Position numbers and translations under genes: made by a program
Part shown: positions 1 to 10,852 of the stretch, piece by piece
How the letters are laid out: each line of letters opens with the position of its first letter
How positions within the stretch are numbered: the stretch's first letter is position 1
From: Otatea glauca
Lineage: Eukaryota; Streptophyta; Magnoliopsida; Poales; Poaceae
Assembly: GCA_036346275.1 (NCBI GenBank)
Contig: CM070726.1
Span: forward strand, 26,013,410 to 26,077,409
Direction of reading: 5' to 3'
Length of the DNA: 64,000 bases
Notes under the pieces: generated by a model
Told to the model about the DNA's origin: nothing
What the model saw: only the letters and a program-made list of their open reading frames with translations
The model's database searches: none

Positions 1-2
1 GA

Positions 3-2177
3 ATTGATTAGCAGAAAGCTTTTGATGACGTCAAAGAATATTTAGCTAATCCTCCGGGTTTGGCCGCACCATGAAAAGGGATTCCTTTCAGGTTATATAT
101 ATCGGCTGAAGAGGAAACTATTGGAGCTGTTTTAGCACAAGAAGTCGATGGTAAGGAAAGGGTTATCTTCTATTTAAGCCGACGCCTACTTGATGCTGAA
201 GTTAGGTACCCTTTCGTTCGGAAATTGTGTTTATCTTTATATTTCTCATGTACAAAGTTAAGACATTATATTTTAGGATCGGCTTGTAAGGTGGTCTGTA
301 AAACCGATGTTATAAAATATATGTTATCAGCTCCAATTTTACGAGGTCGACTTGGCAAATGGGCTTATGCCTTAATAGAGTTCGATCTAATTTATGAATC
401 GGCTAAAGCGGTTAAAGGACAAGTTCTGGCCAATTTTATAACAGGGCATAATACTGCTGCCAATTTGGTGTCTATCGCCCCTTGGCGATTGTTTTTTGAT
501 GGATCGGTGTGCAGAGAAGGTGATGGAATCGGCATTGTACTCATATCACCCAAAGGATATAATTTTGAATTTGCATTTCGGCTAAATAGTTGATGCTCAA
601 ACAACCAGGCAGAGTATGAAGCATTGCTCAAAGTCTTACAACTATTAGAAAATATCGGAGTAAGTGCTGTTGAGGCATACGGGGATTCCATGTTGATTAT
701 ACAGCAAATAAAAGAAGAATACCAGTGCCGAGACGAAATATTACTCAAATATTTAGAACAGTGCTTTGAGATTATCGGCTCGTTTACATCATTTTCTATC
801 GGTCATATCCCTCGAGAATCGAACGATAGAGCTAACGCGCTAGCTCAACAGACATCAGGGTATAAAGATTCCGGCCAAAATCAGCAGATAGAATTGGCCG
901 ATAAGGCCGTTATGTGCGTTGGGGTTGTTGATTGGAGAATAAAGATAAAGAATTATCTGATCGATCCATCTAAGCCGACAGAACGCAAAATTAGGAAACA
1001 AGCTTTAAAATACGTAGTTATGGACGACACGTTGTATTATCGGATGATGGAAGGCTTGCTGTTGAGATGTCTTGGAACTGAAGAGGCATATGTGGCAATG
1101 TGCGAAGTGCATGAAGGTATTTGCGGATCTTATCAATCGGCTTATAAGATGAAATGGATGCTTAGACGGACAGGATATTTTTGGCCGACAATGCTAGAGG
1201 ATTGCTTCAAATATTATAAAGGATGTCAAACTTGTCAAAAGTTTGGCAATATACAACTAGCGCCGGCATCGGCTTTACACCCGATTATCAAGCCATGGCC
1301 GTTCAGAGGTTGGGGGATAGATGTAATCGGCTAAATATTTTCTGCTTCGAGTAAAGGCCACAAGTTTATTTTGGCCGCGACTGATTACTTCTCTAAATGG
1401 GTTGAAGCTATACCGCTTAAGAAGGTAACTAGTGTTGAAGCAATCGGTTTTGTTAATGAACATATTGTCCATCGGTTTGGGATACCACAAACAATCACGA
1501 CCGATCAAGGTACGGTGTTCATGTCTAATGAGTTTCAGAGTTACGTGAAAAGTCTACGGATCAAGTTGTTGAACTCATCCCCATATTACGCTCAGGCTAA
1601 TGGACAAGCCGAGTCGTCTAACAAAACGTTAATTAAGTTGATCAAAAGGAAAATCGATGAAAGACCAAGGAATTGGCATTCAACCCTATCGGAGTCACTT
1701 TGGGGGTATCGGCTAGCTTATCACGGAGCAACAAAGCTTTCACCTTATCAGTTAGTATATGGTCATGAAGCCGTTTTACCCGTGGAGATTAACATTGAGT
1801 CTATACGAATAGCCAGGCAAAATAGTTTGTCGGCTCAGGAATATAACAATTTGATGATCGTTAACTTGGATGAATTAGCAGAGTTACGTTTGTCTACACT
1901 TGACCGGCTTAAAAAGAATAAAGTCAAAGTTGCAAAAGCATACAATAAAAAAGTCATGCCTAAGTCTTTTGATCAAGCCGACTTAGTTTGGAAAACGATA
2001 CTACCGGTTGGTTCGAAAGATAGCCGATTCGGAAAATGGTCACCTACGTGGGAAGGACCGTACAAGGTTAATCAGCTAGTTGGAGGAAATTCTTACATGC
2101 TTGAAACGTTAGAAGGGCATATTTTACCCAAGGCAATTAACGGGAAATACTTAAAGAGATACTACCCTAGCGTTTAG
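3..2177 (+). pseudogene. pol remnant: RNase H, archaeal-type RNase H, integrase
   Basis: One reading frame runs from base 3 to 2177 with four in-frame stops (TAG 9-11, TGA 72-74, TGA 591-593, TAA 1332-1334). It starts in the RT/RNase H connection (FDDVKEYLANP). The second RNase H begins near 481 (LFFDGSV), with NNQAEYEALL near 600 and YGDSMLII near 680 supplying the acidic residues. The integrase zinc finger is at about 1100-1250 (VHEG...CQTCQKFG), but the second zinc-binding His position reads Tyr (SYQS). The catalytic core follows: D in AATDYFSKW (1374), D in TTDQGTVF (about 1500), E in NGQAESSNK (about 1615). The C-terminal part ends in KYLKRYYPSV at the TAG/TTT boundary. No protein can be made from this copy without readthrough. 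The last three stops lie in contexts explained by C-to-T or G-to-A change. Confidence 0.85.
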
Positions 2178-2376
2178 ATTGGGGCCTAGCCGACTGGAAA
2201 TCGCTTTGAGTGCCAGGTTAACACGGTGCTGTTAATCGGCTAAAAAGATGGCAAATTCATAAAGAGAATTACACAAATCTAAACATAAATCGGTTAAACA
2301 GCCGATTATAAAGAGTTACAAAATATCAGGACGAGTATTTTCAAGACAACCGACGAAGTTTTACATCTCATAAAAA

Positions 2377-5168
2377 CTAGTATTGGATGCCCGACCCCGG
2401 AAGAGTTGCGCCCAAAGCCGACAAAGCACCCGCGGCCTTTGCAATCACACATTGAACTTCGTCAATGATGCGATCGTCTTCTTTTGCGCTCCCTGGCACT
2501 AGCACCACCTTGGCCATCTGCTTTTTCACACCGACCACGGCCATTGTGATGCCTAACTTTTGGTCCTTGATAGCCTTCTCAAGGGTTTGCTGGCCTTCTA
2601 TGATTAGTTTCTCTGTCTTGGCCAACTCCTCCATGAGAGACTTCTTGGTCGATTCAAGCTTGCCGATAGAGTTCTTCGTGGTTTTTATTAGCTCAGTGTC
2701 GGCATCAAACTTCTGCTTCTTGGCCTTGACGTCAGCAACGAGCTCGTCTAGAATTTTTTGATCGGCTTCTTGGGCCTCCACTTCGGATTTCCTCTCGTCT
2801 AAGTGACAGATATTGAGGAGAGCTTCCATGGCCTCTGGGGGCAGATCGGCTTCAACCGCCGCCATGGCATCTCTAATCCGTTGATTGTTGTTCAAGATCT
2901 TCGACTGGGGCTTCATCACTAGATCGAAGAGCTTGTTGAGCCTCTCTTTCATGCTTGGAGCAGAGGTGACGGCAGCCGACGCTTCTTTCGACACTTCAAG
3001 GATTTTTTTTGATTTTTGCGTCATAGTCGTCGGTCGCCATGATCTCAGGGTCATCCAGGTCGTCCAGGAAAAAGCCCAACAAATTTGTCGGGTCGGAGAG
3101 CTCTGGCAGATCGGTGACCGGAGCTGTTGGCGTCAGCCGTGGTGGAGAAAGGGGTGCCGATGAAATCTTGGGAAGATCGGCCAAAATCTTTGCAACTTGA
3201 GCTGATTTCGTCAACTAAAAGAAGTAAATGAAGGGTAAGCCGACGTATTGAGAAATATAAGTCACTAAAGGTACAATTACTTACCTCTGCAGTAGCCGAC
3301 GCATGTGGCGAACTCTCGCCGCTCTGCTCCTGGGGCTTAGATCCCCTTTTCGGTGGAGCCTTGGTATATTTTGTTTTCTTCTTTTCTGAAATTATAATCG
3401 GCTAACGGTCAGTTGGATAAAGAGAAAAAGAAAAATAATAATAACAGCCGGTTGTATTATACTTACTTGGTTGTTTTTTTCTCGATGTCCGACAAAGAGG
3501 GACTCTGAATCCCTAGGGTACCCGAGGTGTACCCAGTAAGGCCAGTCGACTGGAGTGGCCTTTTGACTTGGCCACTACCCGATTGTCCAGAGGCAGGCTT
3601 CTTGTCGGCAGCTTTGGTCTGCAAAGCGAAAATAAAAGGAGATTAGAAAATGTATCTGGCGAGACCAATGTATAAAAGAAAAATTATTCGAGCCGATACC
3701 TTATCAATATCTACAAGACTTGTATTAGTATACCCCGTAGAATTAGTCTCATCGCTTGAATCGTTGTTAGTGTCTACTGTCGGCTCAGGAAGATTTGGGA
3801 AAAACTCATTGATAATAGCCGACATTGACTTGTCAGAGTAAAGCGCTTCTGCGATAGATAACCACCAGGAAGAAAAGCGTACTGACCGACAAGTATTCAG
3901 TATAAAATGCGGCAAGTCTTTGATCTGAAGTTCATCGGCTATTTCAAGGACAAGGTTGGTCGCGACTGCATTAAAGACTCTGGCTCTTGGTTGAAGCCGA
4001 TCGAGTAGTGGCAGACTTGGAATGACCTGACCAAAGCCTAATTGTCTAGCATAAACTGATGGACTGTAGAATTCATATGAAGGTTGAAAAGTCCGATTTC
4101 TTGTATGAAGGCCGACGTGCAAAATGCTTGGCGAAATGAAAAGCTTAAATAGGTCCAAGGTATCTTGCGGCATTAGAGCACTATCGGCATCTAAGTGAAG
4201 GAAGGAAGGCCATGGGAAATCTCTCTGATTCAGCTCAAAAGATCGGCTGAACAGGCAGTATATCCAGATCTGAATAAACCAGAGTGGTCCTCCGACATTG
4301 CCGACAGTGAAACTCGTGAAACCAGTAAAAAGTCGATATCTTATTATATACATCATCTGGTAGACTGCTCCTAGAAGCATTTTCCCAAGTGCTAGTCGAC
4401 GACTTTCTATCAATTGCTCTGCTATAGTTTGATACACTTGAGTTGGTCCCAAGGAAGAGCCGCAGAACAGAAATCGGTCTAACCAAAGATTCAAAAAAGC
4501 AGCATGTTCTTCGTCCGATACCAGCCCATTAACCTTATTATTATTTCTGATATATTTAGCCTATCCTTCGCCTTTGGACTTGATAAGCTTGTACCTAGGC
4601 TTGGCGCTATAAGCCGATATTTGATCACATCGGGTCTTAAGCAGCATAGTTGGGCTACATCTAAGAGAGTTGGGCCGGCAAGACTGGTACAAAATACAAA
4701 TGCATTCAAAGTGTCCGACTAGAAATAGCAAGCCGTGGCCACTAAGGGCTCATTGGCCTCTGGATCGGCTAAGGAAAGGGGGAGACATTCAGCTATGCCC
4801 ATCTTTTCTCATTCACCCCTCTTTTGGGCCGCCACACGAATGTACCACGACCTCCATCCCTTAAGCGCCGTCGACCAAGCTCTGAAGCTCTTACTCCAAC
4901 CCTCTATGTTATATCCCGCAGCCGATAGAGGTAGGCGAGGAATCTCTTCATTTATAACTGAATCGGCTTCTAGATTTCCTACTGGGCCTAGATAAAGTTG
5001 GTCATTGCTATTTGGTATTGGGATGAATACCTGAGAAGGATCCATTGAGACAACTTGATAAAGCAGCCGATTGGAAGCAATGAACGCTGAAAGACTTGAA
5101 GACCAGAAGCCGATTGCAAACAATTCGAGAGCTTGTGCGTGTGAGGAATGAAGCTGTGGGGGCCGCAT
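2377..5168 (-). pseudogene. spliced antisense gene with plant mobile domain, inside Tat element
   Basis: Coding segments on the minus strand, from right to left: 5168-4809 (LEADSVINEEIPRLPL, KSFRAWSTALKGW); a frame-shifted stretch 4808-4495 (NAFVFCTS, TLLDVAQL); 4494-3700 (FLFCGSSLGPTQ, GNVGGPLWFIQIW); then exons 3618-3467, 3385-3285 and 3214-2377. The last four are joined by GT-AG introns (donors at 3699, 3466 and 3284; acceptors before 3618, 3385 and 3214). The final exon is Lys/Glu-rich and probably coiled-coil. The FCGSSLGPT and GGPLWFIQ blocks are those of the plant mobile domain, which relates to transposases and is known as an antisense passenger in Tat elements. Frame is lost between 4809 and 4494, and by one extra base in each of two A/T runs (3472-3478 and 3003-3010). 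The true start may be the Met at 5045. The role in the element is unknown. Confidence 0.7.
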
Positions 5169-5357
5169 ATTTGTAGCACGGTAAAAATTTGAAGCGGCGG
5201 GAAACGAATCTCAAAAGACGCGAGCAGTTAAAACGCACTACCTGCATGACAGAAAATTACGGCGCAATTAAAGCAGCAGTTACTGGGTAAGATTAACAAC
5301 TGGCCGATGGAAGGAAGCCGATAGTTGTAATTTTTGAAAGATGACAAGTCATCTCTA

Positions 5358-5369
5358 AATAATAGGGGG
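5358..5369 (+). other. polypurine tract
   Basis: A purine-rich AATAATAGGGGG lies immediately upstream of the first TG of the LTR, where plus-strand DNA synthesis is primed in LTR retrotransposons. Position and composition fit; nothing else was tested. Confidence 0.65.
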
Positions 5370-5565
5370 CATATGTTTGCACCAGAATTTGGCAAGTCTA
5401 GTCAAAATCGGCAAGAAAGTCAAACCTGCGGTAACTAACAGGCAATTTGGAAAGACTTGAAGATATTTGGCAACGGCAAGATCTTTGAAGGAAAGCTATC
5501 CGAAATAAGGTCGATATGGATCAGATTTTGTAACGTATTGTAATAGGACACGATCGGCCGACGGG

Positions 5566-5572
5566 TATAAAA
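5566..5572 (+). promoter_or_regulatory. TATA box of the Tat LTR
   Basis: TATAAAA sits in U3, preceded by GC-rich sequence and followed by a purine-rich leader. Transcription would start roughly 30 bases downstream. Confidence 0.55.
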
Positions 5573-5689
5573 GAAGAGCCAGAGCGAGCTGCAGAAACAT
5601 CCAACACAATCAAACACCAATCTACATTGTTTTTTCCTGTCGACTAGGAGTAGTTCTTGTAATTTATTCTTTGTAATTTAATTTCGATC

Positions 5690-5695
5690 AATAAA
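5690..5695 (+). terminator. AATAAA polyadenylation signal in the Tat LTR
   Basis: AATAAA lies 118 bases after the TATA box and would mark the end of R. It is a typical position for a retrotransposon LTR. Confidence 0.5.
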
Positions 5696-6018
5696 GTTGC
5701 GCATCGCCGATTGTTGATCTTCTTCAAATTACGCCCCATGTTTGATTTGTTCTGATCTTGCTGCGCATCGCTTTCTTCAGAATCGATCTACCTTTATCCT
5801 CTGATTAGCCTTAATCGGCTAGTTAGACTTACCCTTTTATTTCAATTTAATCGGCTTCAAGCTGATTGAGTCTAAGACGATTGATCTGTACGATCGGCTT
5901 TGAATGAATTTTATACCTTTACCTTGTCGATTACAGGTCAAATCAACTGGCACGCTATGAACCAGGTGTTCGTCTGGTGTGCGGTTGTCAGAAACCCTAC
6001 TTCAAGTTTTTGACGCCA

Positions 6019-7107
6019 ATAATATGATTTTTATATATTAAATCTAAATTGTTCCTAGAGAGACATGTTTTTGTGACGGGAAGGGGTATATACCATTGCT
6101 GGTCTAGAGCTGTTAAATCATTATCATGGGCTGAGAAACCTTCCCTCCGTACGTACGGCTGTGCCTGCAACTCCGGACTACACCGTGGCGCGTTGCCGAT
6201 GGGTGCTCAGGGGGCCCACAAGTCAGACTCTGGCGCAAGGAGCGTCGTTTTCGTGTGCGGCGACCTGACAATTGCACGTACATGCGGCGGAGGCTTGCAT
6301 GAACGAGCTTCGGCGTCTTAGTTAGACATCGCATGACAAATGCAAACTCAGGCACCACTAGCTAGCGAACAAAAACAAAAAGGAAATCAGAGATGAGAGA
6401 AATCCAAATAGAACCAAAATGACAATGTCATTTTTGATAGCTAATTGATTATTTTGTACGTAAATATTTGATTTGAACTGAGCCTTTGTTTAGAAAACTG
6501 GCACAACTTTAGGTTTCGTTTGGAACGAGGAAATTTTTAATGATTCCTACATAAATTGAACTATAGAGCTTTGTTAGAGCTATCCACGAGTATAGGAATG
6601 GAATTCTGGTGCATCAGTAACTAAAAGATCTACGAGTTAACTTGTCTAAATAATGTACCAACTAAGTGACTAGCTGTTTTTGGTTTTTTAATGAAAAGTG
6701 CCTTACATTTGAGATGTAATGAATTCATGAAGTATAGGGCTTGTTTGGAATATATAGGTTCTTTTAGAATTTTAATTATACAGAAAATTTCCCTATAAAG
6801 CACTTTAATTGTGGGAATGGCTTCGAAAATTCCTACATGAATCCTTTCCCCCTTTTTTTTGATGATTCCAGACATTAATTAGTTCAAACACCGTGTTTAC
6901 ATTTCCTTTCAGAAGTCATGACACCAACTACCTCTCCTCTTTTCTCTACTCTATAAAACATTAATTCCCTTCATATTTCCTGTATTTTTCCCTTATAGCA
7001 TCAAAACATCTCTTTTGATTAATTCCTATATCTTCAGTTCATTCAGAATTTCACAAGGCATGCTATTCAATTATTGTGCTCTTTCTATTCATGTATTTCT
7101 AAACAGA
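6019..7107. other. spacer between Tat LTR and CACTA 1; no gene seen
   Basis: The first 300 bases are moderately GC-rich with short open frames on both strands that match nothing I recognise. The rest is AT-rich. A weak terminal-inverted-repeat pair (GGGCTTGTTTGGAA near 6738, TTCAAACACCG near 6890) hints at a small decayed MITE, but no target duplication is visible. Confidence 0.5.
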
Positions 7108-7129
7108 CACTACTACAAGAATATATATC

Positions 7130-7410
7130 ACAATTGGTTCTTTTTCATCATCATAGTCGGTTCTGGTGGCGACACTAAGTCATTAGACAGTGATGAGGGG
7201 ACGCTATCACAGCCGGTTCTCCCCCGATTGTGATGAGGGGGTGAACATCTCATCTTTACTGGGATAGAGATGAGGTTATTATCTCTATCGGTTCTTTCTA
7301 AGAATCGATAGAGATGAGTTGTCATTTGTATCGGTTCTTAAAAAGAACCGATAGAGATGATCCCCTCATCTCTATTGCTTTTTTATAAGAACCGATAGAG
7401 ATGAGGAGGT
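7130..7410. repeat. subterminal repeat array, CACTA 1 left end
   Basis: The array alternates ATCGGTTCTT and its inverted form AGAACCGATAGAGATGA, with spacers rich in GATGAGG. In the CACTA family such arrays bind the element's own regulatory protein next to the terminal repeats. Shorter matching copies occur at the right end (15180-15300). Confidence 0.75.
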
Positions 7411-7666
7411 GTCCTGTTTTCCAATTCACCCTCCTAAATCAGCACATATTTCACACAGTATGCGTATATCACATTCAAACAGCATAGATTACACACACTT
7501 TGCACATATCACATTCACATAACACAAACACTTTATTACAACACATATCACATTCGTTCACAATATAGAACACACACATGCTTAACAGTTAGTACACATG
7601 CAATCGCATTCACATATATAATATTGTTTACATATGGACTAGTATGAGCTTTCAGGATCTCTAAAC
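7411..7666. repeat. short AT-rich direct repeats (CATATCACATTCACA-like)
   Basis: Variants of CATATCACATTCACA recur about five times between the subterminal array and the end of the protease gene. No coding potential is seen. This is probably the 3' flank of the second CACTA gene. Confidence 0.5.
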
Positions 7667-8482
7667 CTACCATCCTCCGAGATAACTTCTACCCAGTTCC
7701 ACTAACATAAGTGGTCTCGTAATTTGTTGAGTTATTTGCTTTGTAAGCTCTTCTGGGGGATATTGATATTCTGCAAAATAGAAATGAGTGCTGCAATTTA
7801 AGTTTTAAAATTTCTATGTGAAAGGCTAAGTGTATTATTATGCATATACATATACCTTTGGGAAAATGTCTGCGCCGCCGACCACGAGCAGCATGTGATA
7901 CATGATGTAGAAGCCGCATAGGTCATCGTTGCTCTGTTGATGACATTGTGAAGAAAGAAAAAGAAATTAAGAGACGAAGAATAGATGTCATAAAATACTA
8001 ATCCTATATGTGGTAGGCACTTGTACCTTGAAGCGCACATACTCCAGCTTGGAGCCCTTTTTGTCATCGTGTGTCTCTCCTTCAACGACATAGTCGGAGA
8101 AACCCCTATATACATTGGAGAGATGTCGTTGAGTAAAAAAAATGAACGTAGTTAAATTTAGAAACTGTTAGGTAAGAGTAGTGCACTCACTTCTCCAAAG
8201 CAGGCTTGATCGCGTAGTCCATCGGTCTCTCCTCGAGTGAGTTAAAAGTGTAGACTTTGTTGTCACTCGGAATGAGCACGAGTAGAACCCAATGGTTGCT
8301 TATTAAAGGGTATACAGTGCAAGGAAATAAGTTCACATACGGTGCAAGTGCGTACAAGTAATTGAAGGGTAAAGTAGTATTTACTCCTCGTGGTACGTGA
8401 GTAGAACAAAGTCCTTCTTCGACTCAGCTTTCAATGCCCCTTTTATGTACCCAGCAACGAACTCTAGTTGAAGCCTAGCCAT
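7667..8482 (-). CDS. Ulp1-like (C48) cysteine protease exons of CACTA 1
   Basis: Minus-strand exons join with canonical GT-AG introns. The most 5' segment starts at an ATG at 8482 (MARLQLEFVAGYIKG; its splice to the next exon is unclear). Next come 8298-8191 (NHWVLLVLIP, catalytic His; YTFNSL), 8105-8027 (GFSDYVVEGE), 7933-7856 (DDLCGFYIMYHM, catalytic Cys) and 7770-7667, ending in TAG. The phases agree from 8298 onward. H, C and surrounding motifs are those of Ulp1/SENP-type peptidases, which occur as a second gene in many grass CACTA elements. The usual Asp of the triad reads Asn (YTFNSL rather than F-D-S), so activity is doubtful. It lies downstream of the tnp2 remnant and would be read in the same direction. 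The protein's role in transposition is not established. Confidence 0.65.
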
Positions 8483-8639
8483 TGTCGCAGACACAAGATC
8501 AAGATTGACGAACCCAACTTATTGTTGACAAGTCGCGGCTCGCTGCCTCATTGCCCTGCAACTCATGTTGAATGTTAAAAAACATAATGAGAAATGCTAT
8601 AGAAGTCATAAGCTCGTGCCGCATGGTGTGATACTCACA

Positions 8640-9420
8640 ACGTCCAGGATTGTACAGTAGAAATGTTGATGACTATCAATTGGTACAAACGGAATATATC
8701 CTCAAAACTGACTGGGAATGTCCCATGGTCGTTGTGGTGGAAATGTACCTTTTTGTACCTCACATTGAAATCAACACGCCGCTCGACCTCTTTCACTTTG
8801 TCAATGTACTATCCATGGAGCACGCGAGTCCAATTGCCTAGAGGATTCAATTGGTTGGGAGCCAAAAGGGGCTTTCCATATACGTAGGCCTTAAAATCAT
8901 AAGGGGTGTCTGTAGCCTATGCCGACTTTTCTTTATAGGCTGAAGGAGTCTCTGAGGTCGGAGCAATGGGCTTTTCATGTACCTCAAAGGGCATTGTGGC
9001 CTGTGCTGACTTTTCTTTCTAGGCTGAAGGAGTCTCTGAGGTCAGGGCAGTGGGCTTTTCATGTACGTCAGGGGGGCGTTGTGGCCTGTGTTAGCTTTGC
9101 CTTCTTGGTAGAAGGAGTCTCCAAGGCCTCCTGTGGTTCTGTGGCTGTCGTGCTAGTCCTTTTACGCGTCAGCTCTGCACTCTGCATAGGACTCGTCACG
9201 GTGGTGGGAGCAGGAGCAGACGCGGTACAGTAGGAACCTATGAAATGAAGCATGCGCATATGTAACTTGTTAAAGTACTACTGGAATGGTAGAGAAGACG
9301 CGGGAGATTTTTACCTTGACCAGTATAACACCCATCATGGGCCACTTGATGAACAACATCCGTGCTTGCTCGAGAGTGGTCATATCTTCGTTGGGGGGGG
9401 CAACTCGAGCACATGTTATA
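8640..9420 (-). pseudogene. N-terminal part of CACTA 1 second gene (low-complexity linker and PPN...WP motif)
   Basis: On the minus strand, 9400-9300 encodes PPNEDMTTLEQARMLFIKWP, which matches PPNDEIVTLGDAIGTFIQWP in CACTA 2 (near 46900-46970), so the two elements share this gene. The stretch 9259-9068 is Ala/Thr/Lys-rich with a basic KKAKL patch. A near-duplicate of about 90 bases (8919-9005 and 9009-9095) repeats in tandem. Frames are broken by stops and the join to the protease exons is not resolved. Confidence 0.55.
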
Positions 9421-9429
9421 AGAAGTCTT

Positions 9430-10852
9430 CGTGGACGTAGTCCACCTATACCCTCATGTACACAGTTTTCTTGGAATTCGGCAGCCACAAGCTGTCAGTC
9501 TCCTCTTCACAAATAGGACACGCTTTAGCTCTCTTTGTACTCTAGCCCGCCAAATTACCAAGGGCCAAAAAATTATTTATGGTGCAAAATATCATAGCCC
9601 TTAGGGTGTAGTGTTCTCTTTTGTACACATCCCACACCGCAACTCCCTCGTTCCACAATTTTACCAAATCCTTTATTAGTGGAGCAAGGTACACATCAAT
9701 ATCATTTTTCGGCTGTTTGGGTCCTGAGATTAGCAACGACATCATGATATACTTCCGTATCATGCAAAACCAAGGAGGGAGATTGTAGATACACAAAAAA
9801 ACTAGACAGGTGCTGTGACGATTGCTTATGTTACCAAACGGATTCATTCCATCGGTACTCAATCCAAATCTTATGTTCCTCATTTCGGCACCGAACTCCT
9901 CATGTTCCCAATCGATGTTTCTCCATTGAGCTGAATCAGCGGGTTGTCTCAACTTGACATATTCCTTTCGAGACTTATAATGCTAACGCAACAATTTTGC
10001 CTCTCTGGGATTTGCAAACAACCGCTTCAAATGGGGAATGATGAGCAAGTACCACAATACCTTGGCTGGTGCACCTTTAGTGACCTCTTTACCGTCGTCG
10101 CCCTGGTTCTCACGCTTCTTGTCATTACACTTCTCCTTTTGTTTGTACCGGGGCACACCACAAACTGGAAAAACATGAAGTTCCTTATGCGCGTTACGGT
10201 ACAACATGCAATCATTCAAACATACATGTATCCTTTCTATTTCCATTCCCATGGGACATAGTACCTTCTTCGCTTCATAAATACTAGTTGGCAACTCGTT
10301 TTCCTCTGGAAGAAGATCCGATAGAAGAACTAAAAGTGCATTGAAACTTGTATCTGTCTAACAGTGTTTTGCCTTCAGTTCAAACAATGCAAGGACCGAA
10401 CCCAACTTGGTGTATTCCGCTTTGCATCCCGAGAACAGCGCTTTGGCATCGTCTTAAATCAAGCTTTTAAACTTTTCAAACTCTCTTTCTTTGTAATTTC
10501 CCTCCACATCCCGCAATATTTGCTCTAAATTGTCCTCCTCAAATATATCATGCTGCAACTCGTCACTAGGTTCCACCATGTTTTCGTTGCATACCGGAAG
10601 GGTACTACCTGTCTACCCATGATGGATCCAACACGTGTAATTCCTCATGAAGCCATGTTGAATCAAGTGGTCCTCAATTTGAGTTGAGTTGTTAAATCTC
10701 TTGAGATTGGTGCAATCAATGTAAGGATAATATATGAAGTTTACACTCCTCTTCACCATGTCTTCTTATGCAATTATTTTGAACTCCCTAACAACCCTCT
10801 AAAATTCAACACTCATACGGCTTTTCTGATACATCCATTCCTCACGGTCCAT
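9430..10852 (-). pseudogene. tnp2-type CACTA transposase remnant (CACTA 1)
   Basis: The ATG at 10852 opens with MDREEWMYQKSRMSVEF, the start of the transposase-associated zinc domain. YPYIDCTNLKRF and THTCW-like residues follow near 10700-10640. The tnp2 core reads EIERIHVCLNDCMLYRN (about 10230), PVCGVPRYK, then AQWRNIDWEHEEFG, IRFGLSTDGMNPFGN, IYNLPPWFCM and LISGPKQPKNDIDVYLAPL (9930-9640), and ends at AKACPICEEETDS near 9500. It lacks the downstream half of the family and has several stops and shifts (for example a TAG just after SVEF). This copy cannot encode an active transposase. Confidence 0.8.

Larger units (their letters stand above)
1..6018 (+). mobile_element. Ty3/gypsy retrotransposon, Tat lineage, 3' portion
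   Basis: The order is RNase H, a second (archaeal-type) RNase H, integrase, a long non-pol region with a gene in antisense, a polypurine tract, and an LTR. In the family, a second RNase H and extra antisense ORFs between pol and the 3' LTR mark the Tat lineage (RIRE2/Retand/Grande-like elements). The element enters from the left edge, so gag, protease and most of reverse transcriptase lie outside. Stops and frameshifts show it is defective. The 7-mer ATCGGCT or its complement recurs 27 times along it. Confidence 0.85.
5374..6018 (+). repeat. 3' LTR of the Tat element
   Basis: The segment follows the polypurine tract, starts TGTTTGCACC and ends TTTTTGACGCCA, about 645 bp with TG...CA termini. 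It contains a TATA box (5566-5572) and an AATAAA (5690-5695) about 120 bp further on, the usual U3-R-U5 order. The other LTR is outside the window, so the target-site duplication cannot be checked; bases after the end are ATAAT. The exact left boundary could be off by a few bases. Confidence 0.7.

Noticed and set aside
6049..6358. Overlapping frames of 81-90 codons in the first spacer
   Set aside because: No recognisable motif, no start context or splice partner, and both strands are open only over the GC-richer patch.
6738..6894. Small MITE in the spacer left of CACTA 1
   Set aside because: The inverted repeat is about 10 bases with gaps and no target duplication is visible.
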